Of a stretch of 51,100 nucleotides of DNA, positions 45,488-51,100 are shown piece after piece; position 1 is the first letter of the stretch, and each line of letters begins with the position of its first letter. The notes below the pieces were generated by a model. The model made no database searches, had not been told where the DNA came from, and worked only from the letters and a program-made list of their open reading frames with translations. Made by a program: the position numbers and the translations under genes. The stretch is from Nitrospira sp. (lineage in GTDB: Bacteria; Nitrospirota; Nitrospiria; Nitrospirales; Nitrospiraceae): NCBI GenBank assembly GCA_024330965.1, contig JANDJL010000023.1, positions 1 to 51,100 on the forward strand. The letters are read 5' to 3'.

Positions 45488-45958
45488 ATGAAGAAACATT
45501 TGCCGGGACTTCTTGCCCTCCTTGCCATCGCGATGTTCTCGACGCCAGCGGACGCCCACAGACAAGAAAAGAAAAAACATATCGAGCCCGTGAAAGCCTA
45601 TCACGGCGGGCACGCTCAGGAGGCGGGGCCATATCACCTCGAATTGGTCGCCACCGACGGAGAACTGGTGCTATACGTAGCAGACCATGACGACAAGGCC
45701 GTTTCCACGGAAGGCGGAAAGGCCAAAGCCACGATTCAGCAGGGATACGAGAAGACATCGCGCATCGAAGTCGAACTGCAGCCGGCCGGCGACAACGTGC
45801 TGAAAGGCACCGGCGCCTTTACGATCAACCAGAACAGCAAAGTCATGGTCTTCATCAAACTGCCGGACCATGAAGCCCATGCCGCCTCCTTCACTCCGCT
45901 CGGCGCCAAGAGCGGAGACGGTCATAGGAACAGCGCCACATCATCCCATACGCATTGA
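45488..45958 (+). CDS. Exported His-rich paralogue of the preceding protein
   Basis: A 156-residue protein with signal peptide (MKKHLPGLLALLAIAMF, cleaved near ADA-HR). The mature part is His/Lys-rich (HRQEKKKHIEPVKAYHGGHA) and aligns with its neighbour: GPYHLELVATDGELVLYVAD, GKAKATI and GDNVLKGTGAFTI, KVMVFIKLPDHEAH. It ends SSHTH. The two have diverged considerably, so the duplication is old. The likely role is periplasmic metal (Cu/Zn/Ni) handling; this is inference from histidines. Confidence 0.75.
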   Translation: MKKHLPGLLALLAIAMFSTPADAHRQEKKKHIEPVKAYHGGHAQEAGPYHLELVATDGELVLYVADHDDKAVSTEGGKAKATIQQGYEKTSRIEVELQPAGDNVLKGTGAFTINQNSKVMVFIKLPDHEAHAASFTPLGAKSGDGHRNSATSSHTH

Positions 45959-46445
45959 CCGGCTATCCATTTCTCCCGCCCAAACACCGGATCCCCATAC
46001 CTCGTCCGCCGTCACGGCCACGGCAAACGGCACGCCCAGCGTCTCGAAGTGGCGCTGGCCCGCACCGTACCTTGTGAGCAAAAAGGGTCGGGAGTCTTTT
46101 TTACACACACCACACGCAGGTGAACCACGTCGTGCTCACCTGCCAGCCTGACGATTGCTCAAGACAGCGACCCTTGCATTGTGTCCTCAGCCGCCGCTGG
46201 TGCCGTGTTTGCCGTCACAAAGGACAAACCGGCAGCGCACAACCGCGATGAGGCCGGACCACCAGCAAGCGGCCAGGCAGACGCACCGCCGACCTCTCTC
46301 TCAGGTCCTGAATCGAGGCGGACAGGGCATAGACAGCCCGGCGGACCGTCTCTGACCTCTGGCAAGTGACCGGCATAGACAGCGGGCTGCTCGCCGGATC
46401 GGCAGCAAGATTCGCCGTCTCTCTGGGACAGTTCCGCGGAGCATT
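45959..46445. other. Non-coding stretch before the accessory island
   Basis: No gene I can support. It has short repeats, among them two GGCATAGACAGC units near 46326 and 46373 and related GTCTCTCTGG/GTCTCTGACC pieces. It separates the chromosomal genes on the left from the repeat-flanked accessory region. Confidence 0.5.
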
Positions 46446-46574
46446 CTCTTGATCAGTCCCGTATTTCCTTTTAAACTCGCCATCCCGTAGCACCGTAAAT
46501 TCCCGTGCGAGGCGGCGCGTAGACTACAGCAGACTGGATAGTTAGTCTCCCGAACCGGCGCATGACACGAAAGA
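46446..46574 (+). repeat. Direct repeat R1 (130-bp element, copy 1)
   Basis: It matches the stretch at 47841-47970. The 3' three-fifths is almost identical: about 47 bases identical, one mismatch, then 28 bases identical ending at CATGACACGAAAGA. The 5' part is diverged but alignable (TTTCCTTTTA, CATCCCGTA). Both copies lie at the 5' edge of Mod-like coding sequence, so R may carry the promoter and leader of that gene. Confidence 0.85.
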
Positions 46575-47039
46575 CGAGCATCGCGAGAAACGGCGAGACA
46601 CTGCGCCAGGGTGAGTCACGAGACGAACTCCTGCGCACTGACATCCTCGGCAAGGCCAGGCAGTACATTCACTTTGCCCGCCTGAAGCCACTGCCCGGCT
46701 GCCGTTGGCTGCACGCCGACGGCGAGACGCGCCAGAGCGACGAAGGCGTAGACCGGATCGCTGTCTGGATGCTGGATACTGGATTACAATAGCCTCAGCT
46801 TCTTCCCGCGCCAGATCTTCCTCCCCATGGCCGGCGACAACGAGGGCGAGGCATGGTTGGTCAGAAATCTCAAGGCCGAAATTGACGAAGAACGGATCGA
46901 GGCCTACCGGAGCACGGTGTCGCTGCCCTTTGAGCCGGGCGAGCACCGATGCATCGTCGTCAAGATCGTGGACGACCGAGGCATCGAGAGCTTCAAGGTG
47001 ATGGATCTTCTGAGTGAGACGACATGGACTACGTTCTGA
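46562..47039 (+). pseudogene. C-terminal stump of a Mod-type DNA methyltransferase
   Basis: Read from ATG 46562 in R1, the protein gives ARQYIHFARLKPLPGCRWLH and VDRIAVWMLDT, then hits a stop after a one-base frame change near 46783. The next frame continues DYNSLSFFPRQIFLPMAGDN and SLPFEPGEHRCIVVKIVDDR to 47039. The pattern WxLDTDYN ... PFExGEHR ... KIVDDRG is one I associate with the C-terminal domain of large type III-like Mod methyltransferases. The body of such a protein is missing. Identity with the intact-type gene downstream is inferred. Confidence 0.55.
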
Positions 47040-47272
47040 CAGAACACGCGCGGGATGCGCTGGAGAAGCGGCGAATTCCGACCGCCTGGATGGAACATGT
47101 ATTGACCCAGCCGGAGGTCACCGAGGCCGATCCGGTGGACCCCGATCTGGAACATCGGCTCGCCCGCATCCCTGAGTTCGGCAATCGGATGTTACGGGTG
47201 ATCATCAACGGCAAGAGAACGCCGCCCCTTGTTGTGACGGTATTCTTTGACCGAAGGAGGACGATTCCATGA
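47024..47272 (+). CDS. DUF4258-family small protein
   Basis: An 82-residue protein opening MDYVLTEHARDALEKRRI, with EHVLTQPEV and a C-terminal LRVIINGKRTPPLVVTVFFD, the DUF4258 pattern (YTxHAxExMxxRxI at the start). DUF4258 proteins have a RelE-like small fold and are found beside DUF2283 proteins; a toxin-antitoxin role has been suggested for such pairs but not shown here. It overlaps the DUF2283 gene by four bases (ATGA). Confidence 0.7.
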   Translation: MDYVLTEHARDALEKRRIPTAWMEHVLTQPEVTEADPVDPDLEHRLARIPEFGNRMLRVIINGKRTPPLVVTVFFDRRRTIP

Positions 47273-47481
47273 AACTTAAAGTGGATCAACAAGCCGATGC
47301 GCTGTATCTCACCCTGACGGAAGCGCCGGCGAGCCGGTCGGAGGAAATCTCGCCGGGCATCATCGTGGATTACGACGACCAAGATCGCGTGGTCGGCATC
47401 GAAATGCTCTATCTTTCCAAGCGTGCGCCGGGAGTGGACGTGCGACGGCTCTTGTTCGAGTCGGTGCCACAAGCTGGTTGA
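47269..47481 (+). CDS. DUF2283-family small protein
   Basis: A 70-residue protein: MKLKVDQQADALYLTLTEAP, then EEISPGIIVDYDDQDRVVGI and EMLYLS, the DUF2283 signature (IxYDxxAD.LYI ... G..VDxD..G.VVGIEIL). AAGGAGG lies 8 bases before the ATG. It is paired with the DUF4258 gene and probably co-translated. If the pair is a toxin-antitoxin unit this would be the antitoxin (inference). Confidence 0.72.
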   Translation: MKLKVDQQADALYLTLTEAPASRSEEISPGIIVDYDDQDRVVGIEMLYLSKRAPGVDVRRLLFESVPQAG

Positions 47482-47840
47482 CGAAAGACGGGCATGGAGG
47501 GGAGAACTGAGGGTCGGGAGCCGTTTCTCGCCAACCCCATGGCTAATCCAGCACGCGTCACGTAGAGCGTTGCCTAGATGCGCGTCCCTCAAGCTCGGCC
47601 ACTGCTGGGGTTGGTTCACCCAGCACCGCTTCCGACCCAATTCCCTCGATAGTGGCGTAGTCTGAGTTCTGATCAAACAGAGGGAAGCATCCAGCGCGGT
47701 GATTCAGCACATGATCTAAACAAGGGTTCAGACGGCAAAGCGGCGGGGGCAGGCCAGAGTCCTGCCTAACTTCGTCCGGTTCTGTCACAAAACGACTCCC
47801 GCCCCCTTTGTTCCTTCCGGACAGCCAAGCAAGGAGTGAT
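47482..47840. other. Spacer between DUF2283 gene and repeat R2
   Basis: No gene I can support. No clear promoter or terminator was recognised by eye. Confidence 0.5.
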
Positions 47841-47970
47841 TTCTTGATAAGCGCTGGATTTCCTTTTAGACTTGTCATCCCGTAAGCCGCGTAGGTTCCC
47901 GTGCGAGGCGGCGCGTAGACTACAGCAGACTGGATAGTTAGCCTCCCGAACCGGCGCATGACACGAAAGA
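47841..47970 (+). repeat. Direct repeat R2 (130-bp element, copy 2)
   Basis: The second copy of R1, ending at CATGACACGAAAGA, 14 bases before the ATG of the methyltransferase (47984). Possible ribosome sites and promoter of that gene fall within it. The two copies bracket the Mod stump and DUF4258/DUF2283 pair (about 1.4 kb apart). Confidence 0.85.
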
Positions 47971-48262
47971 TAGGCAGGACTCGATGGCACGAAAGAAGAA
48001 GACCGAGACCAAGCGACCGATCGAATCCTACGAGCATCGGGACAAGGAGCGCGTCAACAACCCGCCGGTGGGGTTGGTGACGCCGCACACGGACCCAGAC
48101 GCCGGGCAGAAGAAAAAGACCTACGCCTACGACCCGCACCTCGACCCGCAACTGGTCTGGGCGGGCAAGGCGGAGCATACCTCGTTCGAGGTGCCGACGG
48201 TGTCGCTGCACGTCCACGAGCGCATCGACCCGCGCACCATCATCGAGGCGGTGCGCAAATCC

Positions 48263-48318
48263 CCCTCACCCCCACCCTCTCCCAGTGGGAGAGGGTGGCG
48301 CGAAGCGCCGGGTGAGGG
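48263..48318 (+). repeat. Three-hairpin palindromic REP-like element inside the Mod gene
   Basis: Outer arms CCCTCACCC (48263-48271) and GGGTGAGGG (48310-48318) close two inner hairpins: CCACCCTCTCCC/GGGAGAGGGTGG (48272-48298) and GGCGC-GAA-GCGCC (48297-48309). It is a perfect three-way junction of 56 bases, translated as SPSPPPSPSGRGWREAPGEG. Elements of this type are scattered through many bacterial genomes. Confidence 0.85.
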
Positions 48319-49401
48319 TTATCAACTCCCTCTCTTCGAAAGGGAGCGCGCTGAACCCCCTGCGGGAAGCCATCGAGTTCTACCAGCACAAACACGGCTG
48401 GAGTAACCGCCTCATCGCCGGCGATTCGCTCCTGGTGATGAACTCGCTCTTGGAAAAAGAGGGCATGGCCGGCAAGGTGCAGATGATCTACATTGACCCG
48501 CCCTACGGCATCACGTACAAGTCAAACTTCCAGCCCTTTGTCAACAAGCGCGACGTGAAGGACGGCAAGGACGAGGACCTGACGCAAGTCCCTGAAGAAA
48601 TCAAAGCCTTCCGCGACACCTGGGAACTGGGCATCCACTCCTACCTCACCTACCTGCGCGACCGGCTGCTCCTCGCCCGGGAACTCCTCACCGAGAGCGG
48701 CAGCATCTTCGTGCAGATCAGCGACGAGAACCTGCATCTTCTCCGGCAAATCTGCGATGAGGTCTTTGGGGCGCAGAACTTTTGCGCGGTTATCACAGTT
48801 CAGAAGACAAGCGCCACGACAGACCTACGTATTCCGACAGTAGCCGATTTCCTCCTGTGGTACGGCAAAGACCTCTCGAAGACGAAATATCGCCAACTTT
48901 ATCTTCCCAAGGAGGCAGGCGAACAAGGTGCGACCATCTACACGTGGATCGAGAACGACGATGGATCGTACCGACAGCTCGGTAAAGAAGAACTGACAGG
49001 TGGGGAACCACTGCGAAACGCCAAGCTGTTCGCGACAAGCGACATGACTTCGAGTCACGAATACAGTCTCGGCAAAGAGCCGTTTCGGTTTGCGGGAAAC
49101 GATTGGAGCCCCGGTAACCGATACTGGTCCACGAGCCCCGACGGTATGAGTCGCCTTGCTTCCGCCAATCGACTTGTGGCAACGGGGAAGAACCTGTTCT
49201 TCAAACGATACTTACAAGATTTTCCTGTCAGGAGTCTGACGAACATCTGGACTGACACGAGCAGTAGTTTCGCGTCCCGCATCTATGTGGTTCAGACAAT
49301 TCACAGGACCGTTGAGCGTTGCCTCCTGATGACCACCGACCCGGGCGACCTGGTGTTCGACCCGACGTGTGTGCGGAAGGGGACGCGGGTGTGGGTAGTG
49401 A

Positions 49402-49597
49402 GCCCCCCTGTGGTTCCCCAGCAGGCGACGGGAGATAGCCACCCTGTGATCCTCCCGCATGCGGTGGAGGAGCCCCCTGTAGTTCCCCCGCAAGCAGGGG
49501 TACAGAAAGACCCCCTCCCCGCTCGCGGGGAGGGCTGGGGAGGGGCTACTACCCTCGCCGTTTACGGGGAGGGCTGGGGAGGGGCTACTACCCTCGC
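49402..49597 (+). repeat. Composite GC-rich REP-like repeat, copy A (inside the intein)
   Basis: A block of about 195 bases containing CCCCCGCAAGCAGGGG-type and CTCCCCGCTCGCGGGGAG hairpins and a 36-base unit (GGGGAGGGCTGGGGAGGGGC plus CTACTACCCTCGCC) present twice. It translates without a stop inside the intein. The last half is near-identical to copy B at 50870-51022. Confidence 0.85.
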
Positions 49598-49814
49598 CCC
49601 CATCGAGACCCTTGCGCCGGGCGACTGGGTGCTTGGTCATGACGGCTTGCCGCATCGTGTGTTGCGTGTGATCGGCCGCCACTATCGCGGAACGATGATC
49701 GGTCTGCGCCACAAACGAAGCAACACGGTCCTCTGGCTCACCGCCGACCATAAAGTGCTCGCCAAGCTACGTCCTCGCACCCTCGGAGGAAAATTAGATT
49801 GGTCAGGCATTCCA

Positions 49815-50145
49815 AAATCTTTGCGGGGACGCAGCCGAGAACTGCGCCGAGAGATGACACCGCCGGAACGCAAGTTGTGGCAGGCGCTACGCAATCGCCA
49901 AGTGAAGGTAAAATTCCGGCGCCAACACCCTATCGGTCCGTACATCGCAGACTTTTATAGCCGAGATACTCATCTTGTTGTGGAAGTGGACGGCGCCGCG
50001 GCTCACGGCACTGCAGAAGCTATCGTGCATGACCAGGCACGGGATGCGTATCTGCAGTCCCTCGGACTACGCGTATTTCGTGTCTCTGCTGCAGCAGTGA
50101 TGCACGACCTTGAAGGTGTATGCGAAGCTATCCGATTGATTTGTG
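49815..50145 (+). other. DUF559 (Vsr/PD-(D/E)XK-like) endonuclease domain inside the intein
   Basis: About 110 residues of DUF559: EMTPPERKLWQALRNRQVKV, FRRQHPIGPYIADFYSRDTH, LVVEVDGAAAHG and LGLRVFRVSAAAV. Candidate catalytic residues Glu (PPERKLW), Asp (IADFYS), Glu/Asp (VEVDG) and His (AAAHG) are all present. Position between blocks B and F is that of a homing endonuclease. No LAGLIDADG or HNH motif is visible. Confidence 0.85.
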
Positions 50146-50869
50146 ATGAGCAAATGGCACCTGCTGGTGCTGACTGGGTAGAAGCCAGCGCTTTGGCGGT
50201 AGGCGACGTGGTCTTCTTTGGTCCAGAGCGTGAGGGCGTGCATATTGACGAAATTTTCTCGATGGACAGTGAGGAGATGGTTTACGACCCCGAAGTTGAA
50301 GATGCGCATTCATTCCTTACAGAAGTTTGTGCAGTGCACAACTGCGGCAGCGGCACCACCGCCTATGTGGCCGAGCAGTGGGGCCGGCGCTGGATCACCT
50401 GCGACACCCCCGCGTGGCGCTGACGCTCGCCCGTCAGCGGCTGATGACCGCCGTCTTCGACTACTACGAACTGGCCCACGCCCCAAGAGGGCGTCGGCAG
50501 CGGCTTCAAATACAAGACCGTGCCGCACGTCACGCTCAAATCCATCGCCAACAACCCGGAGATTGACAGCATCTACGCGCGCTGGCAGACGCGGCTCGAA
50601 CCCATCCGCACGCAGTTGAATGCGCTGCTCAAGCAGTCCTGGGAAGAATGGCAAATCCCGCGTGAACCGGACGCCACTTGGCCGAAGGAGGCAAGGTCGT
50701 TGCTCGATGAATGGTGGCTTGCGCCGCAAGCGCCAGGAAGAGATCGACGCTGCCATCGCCCGCCATGCACCGCAGGAGACGCTCTATGACCAGCCCTTCG
50801 TGGACAAGAAGAAGACCCGCGTCAGTGGCCCGTTCACCGTGGAGGCCATGCCCGCCCCGGCGGCGAAGT

Positions 50870-51022
50870 CGCCCCCTGTAGTTCCCCCGCAAGCGGGGGG
50901 AGATAGCCCCCCTATGATCCCCCGCAAGCGGGGGTACAGAAAGACTCCCTCCCCGCTCGCGGGGAGGGCTGGGGAGGGGCTACTACCCTCGCCGTTCATG
51001 GGGAGGGCTGGGGAGGGGTTCC
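50870..51022 (+). repeat. Composite GC-rich REP-like repeat, copy B (end of the Mod gene)
   Basis: It shares the CCCCCTGTAGTTCCCCCGC opening, the CCCCCGCAAGCGGGGG hairpins, the CTCCCCGCTCGCGGGGAG hairpin and the GGGAGGGCTGGGGAGGGG units with copy A. It closes the Mod reading frame with a Pro/Gly/Arg-rich tail that ends at the TAA 51058-51060. Confidence 0.85.
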
Positions 51023-51100
51023 CCCCAGTTCTGCACGTAGGTATAGCCGGGGGGGACTAACTGGCGTGGGGATGAAATCGCCCGCGCCGGCATCCGCGGC

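Larger units (their letters stand above)
49368..50342 (+). mobile_element. Intein in motif I of the Mod methyltransferase
   Basis: A 325-codon insertion, open throughout, beginning at Cys (TGT 49368: CVRKGTRVWVV) and ending AVHN before the +1 Cys (TGC 50343). Block A-like start, block B TADHKVLAK, block F VYDPEVEDAHSFL and block G CAVHN|C are visible. N-extein ends DPT, C-extein begins CGSGTT, so splicing would restore the AdoMet motif. GDWVLGHDGLPHRVLRV belongs to the Hint core. Its first 70 residues carry a repeat-derived insertion between RVWVV and PIETLAPGD. Splicing activity is untested. Confidence 0.88.
47984..51060 (+). pseudogene. Type III-like Mod N6-adenine/N4-cytosine DNA methyltransferase, frame-disrupted, with intein
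   Basis: The N-terminus (MARKKKTETKRPIESYEHRD; PHLDPQLVWAGKAEHTSFEV) runs in one frame to about 48350. The frame then changes at the CCCCC run 48356-48360, giving NPLREAIEFYQHKHGWSNRL, LIAGDSLLVMNSLLEKEG and the catalytic IYIDPPYG (motif IV). Motif I follows as LVFDPT|CGSGTTAYVAEQWG, split by an intein. Motif IV before motif I is the beta-class order of Mod subunits. Three more frame changes occur near 50407 (CCCCC), 50485 and 50725, where FDYYELAH, KTVPHVTLKSIANNPEIDSI and EEIDAAIARHAPQETLYDQP alternate frames. The recognised C-terminal domain is lost, replaced by repeat-derived sequence. Decay or sequencing indels remain possible. Confidence 0.75.

Noticed and set aside
46155..46370. Small open frames before R1
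   Set aside because: They are overlapping in several frames, low in complexity, and lack motifs or ribosome sites.
46446..47970. Integron attC sites
   Set aside because: The repeats lack the paired RYYYAAC/GTTRRRY ends, and no integrase is seen.
49368..50342. LAGLIDADG-type homing intein
   Set aside because: No LAGLIDADG motif is present; the central domain is DUF559.
49402..51022. CRISPR array
   Set aside because: The GC-rich units are palindromic and lack regularly sized unique spacers; no cas gene is visible.

Overview
The window reads as one stretch of a GC-rich Gram-negative bacterial chromosome. Outer-membrane TolC-type proteins, a DsbA-like periplasmic protein, a bifunctional penicillin-binding protein and an ISC iron-sulfur operon support Gram-negative. 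The style of the housekeeping genes and the conserved hypotheticals suggests Nitrospira or a close relative (Nitrospirota). That is a judgement from recognised protein families, not from a search.

Layout. 1-3.7 kb: two tandem, nearly duplicate TolC-family genes (the first runs off the window) and a divergent NhaR/LysR-type regulator. 3.7-8.8 kb: a minus-strand block with pyruvoyl-dependent arginine decarboxylase, agmatinase and RluF (arginine to agmatine to putrescine), then an aldehyde dehydrogenase, a small zinc-ribbon protein and a DsbA-like protein. 8.8-11.1 kb: a graveyard with an AAA-ATPase remnant and a truncated GDP-mannose dehydratase. 11.1-25.1 kb: a surface-polysaccharide cluster with a MurJ/Wzx-like flippase, four methyltransferases, three GT4 glycosyltransferases, an asparagine synthase, a multi-spanning membrane protein, a sugar epimerase/dehydratase and the initiating phosphoglycosyl transferase. 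A decayed DUF4143 ATPase gene interrupts it.

25.2-31.6 kb: almost the whole Glu/Gln tRNA-charging set in one place: tRNA-Glu(CTC), glnS, tRNA-Gln(TTG), tRNA-Gln(CTG) and gltX, with yacG and a zinc alcohol dehydrogenase between them. 31.7-38.4 kb: a complete ISC system. A ferredoxin-reductase-like flavoprotein and ferredoxin lie next to iscR-iscS-iscU-iscA-hscB-hscA-iscX, with a good promoter and an 8-bp-arm palindrome before iscR. 38.4-46 kb: PBP1A, typA (with a terminator-like hairpin in its leader), a hypothetical protein, a peroxiredoxin, a thioredoxin-like protein and two paralogous His-rich exported proteins.

46-51.1 kb: the accessory region and the most interesting part. A 130-bp direct repeat occurs twice. 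Copy 1 leads into the C-terminal stump of what looks like a Mod-type DNA methyltransferase, followed by a DUF4258/DUF2283 pair. Copy 2 leads into a larger Mod-type methyltransferase gene. That gene carries an uninterrupted 325-codon intein inserted exactly in the AdoMet-binding motif (DPT|CGSGTT). The intein contains a DUF559 (Vsr/PD-(D/E)XK-like) endonuclease domain instead of LAGLIDADG, and both intein and host gene have been invaded by GC-rich palindromic REP-like repeats. The host gene shows four frame changes, so it is probably a decaying gene that still holds an apparently intact intein.
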